DNA of 64,000 nt, taken from contig JBBQWM010000012.1 of the NCBI GenBank assembly GCA_038210655.1, positions 1-64,000 on the forward strand, written 5' to 3'. The DNA is from 54-19 sp038210655. Lineage in GTDB: Bacteria > Chloroflexota > Chloroflexia > Chloroheliales > Chloroheliaceae. Below the pieces are notes generated by a model, which was given only the letters and a program-made list of their open reading frames with translations, was not told the origin of the DNA and did not search any database. Made by a program: the position numbers and the translations under genes. Of this stretch, positions 15,240 through 25,335 are shown one piece after another (position 1 is the stretch's first letter; each line of letters starts with the position of its first letter).

Positions 15240-16427
15240 TTAAACCAACTCGATACTAAGTGCGACTGCACCGCCCCCACCGAGGCAAAGCGTGACCAAC
15301 CCGCGCCGCCCGCCGGTATCTTGTAGAGTGTGGATCAGAGTAGTCAAGAGTTTGGCCCCACTTGCGCCAATCGGGTGGCCGAGCGCGATAGCACCACCTC
15401 GGACGTTGAGTTTGCTCTTATCTAGCTTAAGTTCTTTGACGTTGGCGAGTACCTGGGCCGCAAACGCCTCGTTAACTTCGTAAAGATCGAAATCGCCCAG
15501 TTGCATTCCGGTTTGTTCGAGTAGCTTTCGGACCGCCAGGGTCGGGGCGGCGAACAAGTATTTTGGTTCGATCCCGACGTAGGCATAGCCAGTGACGCGG
15601 GCCTGGGGTGCGATACCGTGCTTTTCGGCGGCAGGGCGACTCAAGACGACCATTGCGCTTGCTCCATCGCTCAGACCGGGGGCGTTGCCCGCCGTCACCA
15701 CTCCGCCGTTTGGCTTAAAGACAGGAGCCAGCCGACTCAAAGTATCAATGGTCGTATCGGGGCGGACTGGTTCGTCGGTTTCAAAGAGCGTAACGCCTTT
15801 CTTGGTTTTGATCTCGACTGGGAGTATCTCGCGCTTGAATGCGCCGCTCTCGATAGCCTTGACCGCCTTTTGATGACTGGCGGCGGAGAATTCGTCCTGC
15901 TCGGCTCGTCCAACCTCGAATTTCTCGGCGATAATCTCGGCGCTCATGCCCATATGATGGTTCTCGAAGGGACACCACAACCCGTCGTTGACGACCGCAT
16001 CAACCAGTGTGCCGTTGCCCATGCGATAGCCGGTACGCGCTTGCGGCAGCAGATAGGGCGCGTTGCTCATGCTTTCCATACCGCCTGCCACAAAAATATC
16101 GGCCTCGCCCGCCTTGATCGCGTTAGCCGCCAGCATGACCGCTTTTAGGCCACTTCCACAGACCTTGTTGATAGTCAGGGCCGAAATCGAAGCGGGTAGC
16201 CCGGCCCCCAGCATGGCCTGTCGAGCGGGAGCCTGTCCTTCCCCGGCTTGCACCACGTTACCCATAATCACTTCTTCGATCAATTCGGGCCGTACTTCCG
16301 CCCGCTTCAAGGCTTCTTTGATCGCCAATGCTCCCAACTGGGGCGCGGTCAGGCTGCTCAAAGCCCCCAGGAACTTGCCGGTCGGAAGCCGCGTCGCTCC
16401 CGCAATCAGCACTTCATCGCTTTTCAT
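15240..16427 (-). CDS. Acetyl-CoA acetyltransferase (thiolase II type)
   Basis: A 395-aa thiolase that condenses two acetyl-CoA to acetoacetyl-CoA or runs the reverse cleavage. Catalytic residues are in place: C90 in NKVCGSG, H351 in LGHPIGASG and C381 in TLCLGGGGA. The full length matches biosynthetic or ketolytic thiolases. It is followed upstream by a second thiolase gene on the same strand, 41 bp away, so the two are probably co-transcribed. No hydroxyacyl-CoA dehydrogenase or polyhydroxyalkanoate genes are nearby, so direction and chain length are open. Confidence 0.95.
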   Translation of the reverse strand: MKSDEVLIAGATRLPTGKFLGALSSLTAPQLGALAIKEALKRAEVRPELIEEVIMGNVVQAGEGQAPARQAMLGAGLPASISALTINKVCGSGLKAVMLAANAIKAGEADIFVAGGMESMSNAPYLLPQARTGYRMGNGTLVDAVVNDGLWCPFENHHMGMSAEIIAEKFEVGRAEQDEFSAASHQKAVKAIESGAFKREILPVEIKTKKGVTLFETDEPVRPDTTIDTLSRLAPVFKPNGGVVTAGNAPGLSDGASAMVVLSRPAAEKHGIAPQARVTGYAYVGIEPKYLFAAPTLAVRKLLEQTGMQLGDFDLYEVNEAFAAQVLANVKELKLDKSKLNVRGGAIALGHPIGASGAKLLTTLIHTLQDTGGRRGLVTLCLGGGGAVALSIELV

Positions 16428-16468
16428 TGCTAAGACTCCTTAATTTGGTCAGTAGTCAGGTTTGGCTT

Positions 16469-17656
16469 TTACTGTCCTACGATCAAAGCCACGCCCTGAC
16501 CGCCGCCGATGCACAGGGTGGCGAGACCGTAACAGGCCTGGCGACGCTGCATTTCGTAGAGCAATGTGACCAGCACGCGGGTTCCGCTTGCCCCAATTGG
16601 ATGGCCCAGGGCAATCGCGCCGCCATTGACATTCAGTTTGGCCCGGTCGAAACCGAGTTCTTTACCGACGGCGACCGATTGGGCCGCGAAAGCTTCGTTC
16701 GCTTCGACCAGATCAAGGTCAGTCAGTTTAAGTCCGGCTTTACCAAGCGCCTTCCGAGTAGCCGGAACTGGCCCCATCCCCATAATACGTGGCTCTACGC
16801 CCGCCGAGGCATATCCCCGGATGGTAGCCAATGGTTTCAAGCCAAGTTCGTCCGCCTTGCGGCGGCTCATCACCACCACTGCCGCACCGCCATCGTTGAG
16901 GCCGGACGAATTGCCCGCCGTCACGACTCCATCCTGGGGCTTAAAGGCGGGTCGTAATTTGGCAAGCGCTTCGGCGGTCGTATCGGGGCGAGGTTGCTCG
17001 TCCTTATCAAAGACAGTCGGCCCCTTTTTGCCGGGTACTTCGACCGGCACAATCTCGCTGCGGAAGACTCCGGCTTCGATAGCCCGTGCCGCCTTTTGCT
17101 GGCTTTGCAAGGCAAATTCGTCCAGTTCTTCGCGGGTCAGTTTATATTCGGTGCAGATGTTTTCGGCAGTCACACCCATATGATATTGGTTGAAAGCGTC
17201 CCAAAGACCATCCCGGATCATTTCGTCCACCAACTGTCCGTCGCCCATCCGATAACCAAAGCGGGCTTTTTCGAGTAAAAATGGGGCGCGGCTCATGCTC
17301 TCCATACCCCCAGCTACAACTACATCGGCATCCCCCAACATGACCGCCTGGGCCGCCAGCATGACTGCCTTCAGCCCACTTCCGCAGACTTTGTTGATCG
17401 TCAAGGCCGGAATTTGCACCGGCAATCCAGCAGCAATAGCCGCTTGACGGGCCGGGTTTTGGCCTAGCCCGGCCTGTAGTACGTTGCCCATAATCACTTC
17501 ATCGATTTGTTCGGGCTTTAAATCGGCCCGTTCTAGCGCCGCTCGGATCGAAATCTCGCCCAGCTTGATAGCCGAGACCTCGGTCAGCCCACCCCCGTAA
17601 GTTCCAATTGCGGTACGTACCGCGCTAACGATAACCGCTTCCTCTATTCCTGCCAT
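16469..17656 (-). CDS. Acetyl-CoA acetyltransferase (thiolase), tandem paralogue
   Basis: Also 395 aa and clearly homologous to the neighbouring thiolase throughout. It has C91 in NKVCGSG, H352 in LGHPIGASG and C382 in TLCIGGGQG. AGGAGG-like GAGGAGG lies before the ATG at 17656. It is the promoter-proximal gene of the pair. Since both copies keep every catalytic residue, both are probably active and may differ in substrate range. Confidence 0.95.
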   Translation of the reverse strand: MAGIEEAVIVSAVRTAIGTYGGGLTEVSAIKLGEISIRAALERADLKPEQIDEVIMGNVLQAGLGQNPARQAAIAAGLPVQIPALTINKVCGSGLKAVMLAAQAVMLGDADVVVAGGMESMSRAPFLLEKARFGYRMGDGQLVDEMIRDGLWDAFNQYHMGVTAENICTEYKLTREELDEFALQSQQKAARAIEAGVFRSEIVPVEVPGKKGPTVFDKDEQPRPDTTAEALAKLRPAFKPQDGVVTAGNSSGLNDGGAAVVVMSRRKADELGLKPLATIRGYASAGVEPRIMGMGPVPATRKALGKAGLKLTDLDLVEANEAFAAQSVAVGKELGFDRAKLNVNGGAIALGHPIGASGTRVLVTLLYEMQRRQACYGLATLCIGGGQGVALIVGQ

Positions 17657-17756
17657 AAAGCTTTCCTCCTCGAATAGGTTTTATGGTTGCCAAAAATCCG
17701 CTTGAGCCGGATTCTAGTAGGTTTAGCTCCAAAACGCAATTTTAATTGGCATTGTA

Positions 17757-18250
17757 ACTATTCACCGCCGAGACGCAGAGGACGCAGAGAAAAGCTAAGA
17801 TTTAGAGCGTATGCGAAAACGCCATTGGCGGAGCAAGGTCGAACAAGGGATGAAGGCTGAAGGATGAAGGGGACATCCATGGGCAGAGCAATGTCACACA
17901 AAAGAGGGGCTTTGTTGGATATGGCTCTGCCCATAGATCGGTATCCATTGACGGAGCAAGGTCTTACAACAAGTCCTGCTAAGTAGTAAACTCATGTCAC
18001 CCTGAACGAAGTGAAGGGTCTCGGTTCGTGGGCTAGAGCCAGGTACAGGAAAAGATTCTTCACTTCGTTCAGAATGACATCTACCTAACCGGACTTGGTA
18101 TTACAAAATGAAGTTAGCCAATTCATCAGGTATAAACATCGGCAATTTATTCAATTAATCCTGCTTATCCCTGTTAAAATGAAAGAAAGGTATCATGTCT
18201 GATTAGTGACCTGATACCTGACACCTGACTCCTAATACCTGATACCTGCC
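17757..18250. repeat. Repeat-dense intergenic region (families A, C, F, E)
   Basis: No gene. In order: ACGCAGAGGACGCAGAG; family A pieces at about 17806-17965 (CCATTGGCGGAGCAAGGTC, AAGGGATGAAGG, GTTGGATATGGCTCTGCCC); a family C inverted repeat with arms 17995-18021 and 18053-18079; family F at 18151-18180; and family E at 18196-18250 (CCTGATACCTGACACCTGAC), ending at the stop codon of the hydrolase gene. Confidence 0.7.
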
Positions 18251-19300
18251 TCAAGCGGCTTCCTGAACTTTTAGTTCGTGGTGGACAAACGGGAGCGGAA
18301 CAGTTTCGCCGATCAGCCATTCCTCAAAGAAGGAGACCAGCCGACGGCGATATTCCGGGCGATTTTTGAAGTAAATTCCGCAATGACTCAGACCTTCCTC
18401 AACCCAGAGCGATTTTGGGCCGAGAGCAGCCTCATAGAGGGCATAGACGTGTTCGGTTGGGATCATCGGATCGGCTCCACCGTGCAAGAAATAGATCGGG
18501 CGCGGCGCGATTTTGGCGACCTCATCGATTGGCGAAAAATCGGTCAGGGCGTGGCCTGTACGGTAGGTAAAGAGCCAGTCCACCGTCTTCAGTACCGGGT
18601 GAACCGGCAGATGGCTGGTTTTGCGCCAGTGGTGAGAAATTACCGCCAATCGGCTGGTAAAGCTACTATCGGCCCAGACCGCCTTGATCCGCTCGTCACG
18701 GGCAGCCGCGACTAAGGCGACTGCCGCCCCCATCGAACCACCCAACGCCCCAATAATCGGCTCACCCAGGCCTTGCTGCTCGAAATGGTTATACACAAAA
18801 GTGACTGCGGCTTGAAAATCTTCCAACTCGCGGTCGCCCAGTGTCAAGATTTCACCTTTGACCCGTTCGGAGCCATGACCTCGGTAGTTGAACAAAAGCA
18901 CATTGAACCCGGCTTTCCACAGGAAAACGCCCAAACTGAGCATTTCTTCTTTGCGACCCCGGTAGCCATGTGCCGTTATCACCACCCGCCGTTCTCCCGG
19001 ATGATAGAGTAACCAGCCTTGCAAAAGCCGTCCGCCGGTTGTCGGAAAGACGACTTCGATAAAATCAGCATCAAGTTCATAAGGGGTAAAATTGTATTCT
19101 TCCATCGGGTCGGGTTTGGCAGGTTCTACTACCTGTGACACTACCCAATTAGCGGTTCCCAATGTTAGCACTGAAGCGGCAATCCCACCCGCCAGGGTCA
19201 GGCTGCCAACTATCGCACCGGGAAGTTTAGACCCTCGAACCAACCCGGCCAACCCGTCCTTTTTATTAGGGTTTTTATTTTGTATTTTTGGTTCTTTCAT
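18251..19300 (-). CDS. Membrane-anchored alpha/beta hydrolase
   Basis: A 349-aa serine hydrolase with an N-terminal membrane segment (about 27-55) and an alpha/beta hydrolase domain. The oxyanion region is HGYRGRKE, the nucleophile elbow GGSMG (S189), the acid D277 in HGGADPMIP and the base H306 in GLSHCG, all in the expected order. The closest broad group is the BAAT/dipeptidyl-peptidase-like or YqkD-type esterase; the substrate is unknown. An upstream 12-bp palindrome (19439-19468) could be an operator. Confidence 0.85.
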   Translation of the reverse strand: MKEPKIQNKNPNKKDGLAGLVRGSKLPGAIVGSLTLAGGIAASVLTLGTANWVVSQVVEPAKPDPMEEYNFTPYELDADFIEVVFPTTGGRLLQGWLLYHPGERRVVITAHGYRGRKEEMLSLGVFLWKAGFNVLLFNYRGHGSERVKGEILTLGDRELEDFQAAVTFVYNHFEQQGLGEPIIGALGGSMGAAVALVAAARDERIKAVWADSSFTSRLAVISHHWRKTSHLPVHPVLKTVDWLFTYRTGHALTDFSPIDEVAKIAPRPIYFLHGGADPMIPTEHVYALYEAALGPKSLWVEEGLSHCGIYFKNRPEYRRRLVSFFEEWLIGETVPLPFVHHELKVQEAA

Positions 19301-19438
19301 TGCCCTTGATCCTTTTAATATTAATAACTCGGCTATTGCTTACTCTCTCATTTATCATTAACCCTTTGCAAATTTTGTACCAACAGATAGCTGGCTTACC
19401 AGACCTAATTCGATTTTATTTTATGAAACTTTCTTTGC

Positions 19439-19468
19439 TATAATTAACTGATTAACCAGTTAATTATA
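19439..19468. promoter_or_regulatory. Perfect 12-bp inverted repeat, possible operator
   Basis: TATAATTAACTG (19439-19450) and CAGTTAATTATA (19457-19468) are perfectly complementary around ATTAAC. Each arm holds a -10-like TATAAT/ATTATA. The spacing suits a dimeric regulator. It lies about 140 bp upstream of the hydrolase and 240 bp upstream of nth. The rest of this 410-bp gap has only a fragment of a family D repeat near 19539-19557. Confidence 0.45.
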
Positions 19469-19710
19469 ACTTCGATTGTAGCATAAAAAGAATAGCTGTC
19501 AAGCTGTTTTTGGCGAAAATGATTACCTCAAAGTTTGTAGAAGCTCGCTCCTACAGGGGATCAATCTCTTTGCAAGTTGCTTTAGGCAGGCCCAAAACCT
19601 GCACATACGACCAGTTTTTGAGAGGGTCGAAAAGCGGCGGTTTGTAACTTGACAGCCAACGAGGGCTATTCTAAGGTAAGATAGGCTAAGGATATACGGA
19701 AGGGAGAAAT

Positions 19711-20385
19711 ATGGAAACCCAAACCCAGGACTGGACTAAGTATATAGAGCAGGTATTAGATACCTTGCAAGCGACCTATCTTGGTAAAGGTTCGGTCGAA
19801 CTAGACGACCCTTTTCAGGTCTTGATCGCTACGGTTATTTCTCAGCGCACCCGCGAGGAGCAAACCACTATCGTCTCCAACCGACTATTTGCCCGTTACC
19901 CGGATGCGACCAGCCTGGCAGAGGCTCCGGTCGAGGAGTTGGTCGGGATTTTGCAGGGTTCGCTCTATCCCGAAGTTAAAGCGCCCCGGATCAAGGAAAT
20001 CGGACGGCTTTTGCGCGACAACTTTGGCGGACAAGTCCCGCGCACGATAGACGAATTGCTTTCGCTGCCGGGGGTAGGACGCAAGACGGCTAATTGTGTG
20101 TTGGTTTATGCTTTTGGGATCGCCGCTTTGTGCGTTGATGTTCATGTCCACCGCATTACAAACCGGCTCGGCTGGTTCAAAACCAAAACCCCCGAACAGA
20201 CCGAAAAGGCCCTTGAGAAAATCTTGCCCAACCGCTACTGGTTTACAATCAATCGGTTGATGGTGCAGCACGGGCGGGCGATTTGCCTGCCGAGCGTGCC
20301 ACAATGTCGGCGTTGCCCGGTGCGCGAGTGGTGCGAGACCGGGACGCTAAATCCAGGCGAAGCAAAAGGTTTTAACCCTCGCTAA
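19711..20385 (+). CDS. nth: Endonuclease III
   Basis: A 224-aa bifunctional DNA glycosylase/AP lyase for oxidised pyrimidines (base excision repair). The helix-hairpin-helix LPGVGRKTANCV carries the catalytic Lys at 125; the catalytic Asp is D143 in VDVHVHRITNRLG. The C-terminal 4Fe-4S ligands are C192, C199, C202 and C208 in the expected C-x6-C-x2-C-x5-C arrangement. GGGAG precedes the ATG. The 3' end overlaps the convergent glucosidase gene by 14 bp. Confidence 0.95.
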   Translation: METQTQDWTKYIEQVLDTLQATYLGKGSVELDDPFQVLIATVISQRTREEQTTIVSNRLFARYPDATSLAEAPVEELVGILQGSLYPEVKAPRIKEIGRLLRDNFGGQVPRTIDELLSLPGVGRKTANCVLVYAFGIAALCVDVHVHRITNRLGWFKTKTPEQTEKALEKILPNRYWFTINRLMVQHGRAICLPSVPQCRRCPVREWCETGTLNPGEAKGFNPR

Positions 20386-23185
20386 AACCTTTCTCGCGTT
20401 TTTCACCCTGCTGCTGGATCAGCTTGGCGACCAACCCAGTCCAACCGGTCTGATGACTTGCGCCCAGACCGGCCCCGGTCTCACCATGAAAATATTCGTA
20501 GAATGAAATATTGTCGCGCCAGTGTGGGTCGTTTTGGAAATATTGGTTATCGGCATTGAAAGGGCGCTTTCCAGTAGTTTCGTCGCGCTCGAACAACCGC
20601 ATCAACCGTTGTGACAAATCGTCCGCGACCTCATTGAGCGTTAGATATTGGCCCGACCCAGTTGGACACTCTACCTTAAACTCATCTCCATAATAGTGGT
20701 GAAATTTTTGGAGCGTTTCAATCAAAAGATAATTGATTGGGAACCAGACTGGCCCACGCCAATTGGAATTGCCGCCGAACAACCCGCTCCGCGACTCGGC
20801 TGGCTCGTAGTCAACCCGCAAAGTAGTCTGGTCGAAGTGCAGTTCGTAGGGATGTTCGGCGTGAAATTTACTGACCGAACGAATCCCATAATCGCTTAAA
20901 AATTCGTTCGGGTCGAGCATTCGCTTTAATAAACACTTCATGCGATGGCCGCGTACCAGCCCAAGCATACGGCGCTCGCCCAGACCTTCTACTTCCCAGC
21001 GCGAAATCAGCCGCGCCAGGTCGGGCCGGTTAGTCAGATACCATTCCAGGCGTTGCCGGAAACCGGGCATTTCGGTCAGTAAATCCGGCTCAATTGTTTC
21101 GACCGCCAGCAGGGGTATCAGCCCGACCAGTGAGCGGACTTTTAGCCGAATATAGCCTCCGTTCGGCAAACTCAGCACATCATAGAAAAATTCGTCCTCG
21201 TTGTCCCACAGGTCGATCCCCTCCCCGCCCAAATTGTTCATTGCATCGGCAATCGAGAGAAAATGTTCAAAAAACTTGGTGGCGATGTTCTCATAAACGT
21301 GATTTTCGCGGGCCAGTTCGAGCGCAATTTTCATCATATTCAGGCAAAACATCGCCATCCAGCTTGTACCGTCGCTCTGTTCCAGGTAGCCGCCGGTCGG
21401 TAGGGGGGCGCTACGGTCAAAGACCCCGATGTTATCCAGGCCCAGAAAGCCGCCCTGAAAGATATTATTGCCCCCCGAGTCCTTGCGGTTGACCCACCAG
21501 TTAAAACTGAGCATCAGCTTGTGAAAGACGCATTCTAAGAAAGACCGATCAGCCTGTCCGGTCTGCTTATGCTCAATCTCGTAGACGCGCCAGGCAGCCC
21601 AGGCCAGTACCGGCGGGTTGACATCGCCAAAAGCCCATTCGTAGGCCGGGACGGCTCCATTGGGATGTTGATACCATTCGCGCATCAAAATATCAAGCTG
21701 GCTTTTGGAGAAATAGCTATCGACCAGGGCCAGGGGAATACAATGGAAAGCTAAATCCCAGGCGGCGTACCAGGGATATTCCCACTTGTCGGGCATCGAC
21801 ATCACCCGCTCGTTATAAAGATGTCGCCATTCCCAGTTTCGAGCGTGCAATCTTTCGCGCGGTGGTGGCGGTTGGGTCGGGTCGCCTTTGAGCCACTGTT
21901 CGACGATATAGTGATAAAATTGTTTGCTCCATAACATTCCGGCCAGGGCTTGCCGTTGTACCCTTCGCTCATCATCCGAAAGACTAACCGGTTGAAGCTC
22001 GTTATAAAACTGCTCGTTTTCTTGCTGACGGGCCTTAAAGATTTCGTCAAAATCGGCAAAGGGCTTGAAGTCGGTAAGCTCTTCGTTAGTAGTTGGGAGT
22101 GGCGGGATAGTCGTTTTGGATTCGGGGGTAAGCGCCTGGGGTCGGGAAACCTGAGCCTGCGGGCTGGGAGCCTGGGCCGCCTGACTTGGAAAGCGCGAAT
22201 TGACCTGGCACAGCCGTAAACGGATCACCTCGGTCGCGCCCGGTTCAATCGTTCGGGTGTAATGGGCTGCCATCTGAGTGCCAGTCTTAGCCGGGTTGAC
22301 CGCCGTCCGTTCGCCGTTGACCACGTAATTATTGATGCCATCTTTGACATAAGGGCTGGCGTTGGGCGCTCCGAAAAGCCGTTGCGTATTGGTCTCGTTG
22401 TTGGTAAATAATAACTCGTCGGCCCCTTCGCAGTAGAGATAATATTCACCCAAAATATGATGGGTAGCTTTGACGGTCGGGACCGTACCGTCGTGGCTAA
22501 GGCCGATCCCATCGCCTGTAACCTCGTCCAGCATCGGATAGGGTTGATTGTAATCCCAGGCCCAGGTGTTGCGAAACCAGAGCTTTGGTAGCAGATGTAA
22601 GGTGGCCCGTTCCGGCCCGCGATTAATCGCCCGCACCTGGATCAACATATCTTCCGGGTCGTCTTTGGCATATTCGATAAAAATGTCAAAATAGCGATTA
22701 TCGTTAAAAATGCCGGTATCGACTAGCTCGAACTCGTTTTCAGCCCGACCCCGCCGGGCGTTCTCCTGCACCAACTGGCTGTAGGGGTACGCGGCCTGCG
22801 GATATTTATAGAGCATCTGCATGTAGCTATGGGTTGGGGCGCTATCCAGGTAAAAATAGTACTCTTTGACATCCTCGCCGTGATTGCCCTCCGGCCCGGC
22901 CAGACCAAATAGCCGCTCCTTGAGAATAGCGTCCTGCCCGTTCCAAAAACTAAGCGCAAAACAGATCCGTTGCTTATCGTCCGAAATGCCGCCAATGCCG
23001 TCCTCGCTCCAGCGATAGGTGCGCGAGCGGGCGTGATCGTGCGGGAAATAAGTCCAGGCGTTACCGTCGGCGCTATAATCCTCTCGGACGGTTCCCCAGG
23101 CTCGTTCGCTCAGGTACGGCCCGAATAAATCCCAGCGCCGTCCACCGGCCTGGACTTCGATCAATCTTTGCTGTTCTGGATTCAT
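20372..23185 (-). CDS. GH63-like glucosidase (MGH1-type)
   Basis: A large (about 937 aa) (alpha/alpha)6-barrel glycosidase of the family 63 type. Recognisable are the N-terminal beta domain (ERAWGTVREDYSADGNAWTY), YPWYAAWDLAFHCIPLALVD, WRGPVWFPINYLLIETLQKF and GASHQTGWTGLVAKL, the last two being family hallmarks. There is no signal peptide, so it is probably cytoplasmic and may process glucosylglycerate, mannosylglycerate or trehalose-like compounds; this cannot be settled from sequence alone. I prefer the ATG at 23185 (AGGAG 13 bases upstream); a TTG at 23263 would add 26 residues without a ribosome binding site. Confidence 0.8.
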   Translation of the reverse strand: MNPEQQRLIEVQAGGRRWDLFGPYLSERAWGTVREDYSADGNAWTYFPHDHARSRTYRWSEDGIGGISDDKQRICFALSFWNGQDAILKERLFGLAGPEGNHGEDVKEYYFYLDSAPTHSYMQMLYKYPQAAYPYSQLVQENARRGRAENEFELVDTGIFNDNRYFDIFIEYAKDDPEDMLIQVRAINRGPERATLHLLPKLWFRNTWAWDYNQPYPMLDEVTGDGIGLSHDGTVPTVKATHHILGEYYLYCEGADELLFTNNETNTQRLFGAPNASPYVKDGINNYVVNGERTAVNPAKTGTQMAAHYTRTIEPGATEVIRLRLCQVNSRFPSQAAQAPSPQAQVSRPQALTPESKTTIPPLPTTNEELTDFKPFADFDEIFKARQQENEQFYNELQPVSLSDDERRVQRQALAGMLWSKQFYHYIVEQWLKGDPTQPPPPRERLHARNWEWRHLYNERVMSMPDKWEYPWYAAWDLAFHCIPLALVDSYFSKSQLDILMREWYQHPNGAVPAYEWAFGDVNPPVLAWAAWRVYEIEHKQTGQADRSFLECVFHKLMLSFNWWVNRKDSGGNNIFQGGFLGLDNIGVFDRSAPLPTGGYLEQSDGTSWMAMFCLNMMKIALELARENHVYENIATKFFEHFLSIADAMNNLGGEGIDLWDNEDEFFYDVLSLPNGGYIRLKVRSLVGLIPLLAVETIEPDLLTEMPGFRQRLEWYLTNRPDLARLISRWEVEGLGERRMLGLVRGHRMKCLLKRMLDPNEFLSDYGIRSVSKFHAEHPYELHFDQTTLRVDYEPAESRSGLFGGNSNWRGPVWFPINYLLIETLQKFHHYYGDEFKVECPTGSGQYLTLNEVADDLSQRLMRLFERDETTGKRPFNADNQYFQNDPHWRDNISFYEYFHGETGAGLGASHQTGWTGLVAKLIQQQGEKREKGFSEG

Positions 23186-23445
23186 CTTGACTTTAAGGCT
23201 CCTGCTAATGGTTCGACGGCCTCTTTGCTGCTGCTTGTTAACGAGATTGGCCTCATCAGACAAGCTTTGAAGAAAGCCCCTGGCCTACGGCTGATGTAAT
23301 ATTGCCGCCGTCCGGCACGAAACAGGTCTGGAAGAGACGACTCTAACTTTAGCAAGTTTTAGTCCTTGCTCGATTACCAGGGATGGTCGTCTCTTTATTA
23401 TAGCTTAAAGCAGTTAGAATGATCCGATCTGAATGCTTAGATTTT

Positions 23446-24333
23446 TTAGACTGGCTGGGCGACCGTTTTTAGTTGCCACTCGCGATCAGAGTGTTGACCG
23501 CCCGCTACCTCGACCGGAGTACCCGAGAAATGGTCAAGCCGAGCGTAAAGGCGTGGCAAGACGGCCTGAATGTCGCCATCATTAAGGCCGAAATCAACCG
23601 TTTCGACCCGTAGCCCCGCCTGATCGACCGTAATAACCCGGAAGCTGAAGGCGACTAGCGGCGCTCCACACTGGATATAGGTCCAGCCTGCCCCGTCGGG
23701 GCCATAAATGCTGTTGGTGTGATTGTGACCGCAGATATAAAAAGCCTGACCCGCCTGGTGTTCGCCAAAGGCTTGCCGTACTTCATCCGAGTTGGTGATG
23801 TTCATGCGATGTTTGGCACTAATGGCAGTGGTATCATAAATCGGATGATGGCCCATGACGACCAATTGCCGGTCGCCAGTTGCGCCACGCCGGAAAGCTT
23901 CGGTCTCGTTTTGCAGCCATTCCAATTGAGCAGGTGAAACGTAGCCACTCCAATCGATGTCGCAAAGCAGTTCGCGCCCGGTATCGAGTAGCACGAAGCG
24001 TACTCCATCCTGGCTAAAAGCGTGATAAAGCTCATCCCCGCTTGCTTTACCACCTACAAAATAAGGCCGTAGTTCGGCCTTGGTTAGCGCAGCAGTATCA
24101 TGATTGCCGGTGATAGCTACCAATTCCAGCCCATGCCAGGCGGCAGCAGCGTACAACCCTTGAATTTCGCTATGGTTGCCGTAGTGGACAATATCGCCAA
24201 CGGCGAAGACCCGGTCGGCTTTTTGAGCCGCGACTTGCTTGAAAAGAGCCTCGAAAAAACGGTCTCGCCCGGATTCTTCCTCCTCCGACTGATAGTCGGT
24301 GTAATGCAAGTCCCCCAATACTATAAACTTCAT
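23446..24333 (-). CDS. Calcineurin-like metallophosphoesterase
   Basis: A 295-aa dinuclear-metal phosphoesterase. The motifs appear in order: GDLH at the N-terminus, GDIVHYGNHSE, GNHD, GHHPIYD and GHNHTN, giving all expected metal ligands. It lacks a signal peptide, so a cytoplasmic CpdA-like or related phosphodiesterase is likely, though the substrate is not shown. The ATG at 24333 follows AAAGGG; a TTG at 24363 adds ten residues. It is transcribed alone. Confidence 0.9.
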   Translation of the reverse strand: MKFIVLGDLHYTDYQSEEEESGRDRFFEALFKQVAAQKADRVFAVGDIVHYGNHSEIQGLYAAAAWHGLELVAITGNHDTAALTKAELRPYFVGGKASGDELYHAFSQDGVRFVLLDTGRELLCDIDWSGYVSPAQLEWLQNETEAFRRGATGDRQLVVMGHHPIYDTTAISAKHRMNITNSDEVRQAFGEHQAGQAFYICGHNHTNSIYGPDGAGWTYIQCGAPLVAFSFRVITVDQAGLRVETVDFGLNDGDIQAVLPRLYARLDHFSGTPVEVAGGQHSDREWQLKTVAQPV

Positions 24334-24780
24334 GACCCATTTACCCTTTCTTTTAATGCTCAAGGTTTTCGACGACTCAGCCAGATTGCTTGCTTCTCGT
24401 GCATTATCCTAATATTCTACGTGATTTAAACGCGGCTGTAAATGAATTTTGTCACAAGTTTTTTTAACCACTTATAGCTGTTAATTTCCTTGCAACAAAA
24501 CTACGGGCCGGGAAGATGCACCAAAAGGTTTCTTCAACCGTTTAAATATGTGAATAGTGTCGCAAATTCCGTAAGGTAAGCTGTAAGCTTGTTGTGGTAT
24601 GGTAGCTGTAGTTATAGTATAATAGCAAATAAGGTGAGATAGAATTTAGCCTATAACGATTGGATCGAATAATTTTTGCTATCTTTACCATTGATCTATT
24701 CACGGCGATTTAGAGGGCTTTTCCACTATAATAAGATGGTCATAGACGACCGATAGGGAAAGTCGGCAAGGGGTTGAACT
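24334..24780. other. Intergenic region with possible promoters
   Basis: 447 bp with no supportable gene. Two TATAAT boxes face the next gene: 24618-24623 (TTGTGG upstream but with a 20-base spacer) and 24727-24732. Neither has a good -35, so the true promoter is uncertain. Confidence 0.35.
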
Positions 24781-25152
24781 ATGTCTGATAGTTATATTAC
24801 GTCCCACGCTTTTCAGACCTTTCTGAATGTTGAACTCAGTAAAGCTTTGGAACGCTTCGATCACGAAGAAGCGGCAGTTTATATTTATTGTCACTTGAGT
24901 CCGGCCTACGAACCAAGCCGCCGGGTATTGGTCGTAACCGAGGCCAATAGCGCCCGGATCGCGGTTTGTATCGAGGCTGCCTACGAACTTTTTGAAGGGG
25001 ACATCCACCACTACGTTCGGCAGATCGGGACTATTGCCCGGAGCGAGGCCGCTACCAAGCTAAGGTTGCTGGTTTCCGAAGCCCACGAAATAGTGCTGGC
25101 CTGGAAGCCGACCTTCGCAAACATCGAAGATAACGTTTTTCTGCCAAACTAA
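24781..25152 (+). CDS. Hypothetical protein (123 aa)
   Basis: I recognise no family. The ATG follows AAGGGG by about 8 bases. The product is soluble, with alternating helical and strand-like parts: FLNVELSKALERFDHEEAAV, then YIYCHLSPAYEPSRRVLVVT, then IARSEAATKLRLLVSEAHEI. The size and pattern suit a small alpha/beta domain protein. It stands between the phosphoesterase and the GT-C gene with its own apparent promoter region. Confidence 0.65.
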   Translation: MSDSYITSHAFQTFLNVELSKALERFDHEEAAVYIYCHLSPAYEPSRRVLVVTEANSARIAVCIEAAYELFEGDIHHYVRQIGTIARSEAATKLRLLVSEAHEIVLAWKPTFANIEDNVFLPN

Positions 25153-25335
25153 GGCGATTTACGATTTATGATTGTAATTTCTTAGCGTTCATCTTTGGGC
25201 GACTGCATAGGGTCGCGCCTATCCCCAATTTTGATCTAAGGCGTGGGCCTGGCTATTCGCCCCACTTGAGAGCCTCAGCTTGTCACGTCCTTTGGGGATG
25301 TGCGCGACGGTTAGCCGGATTGAGCATTTAGAATT

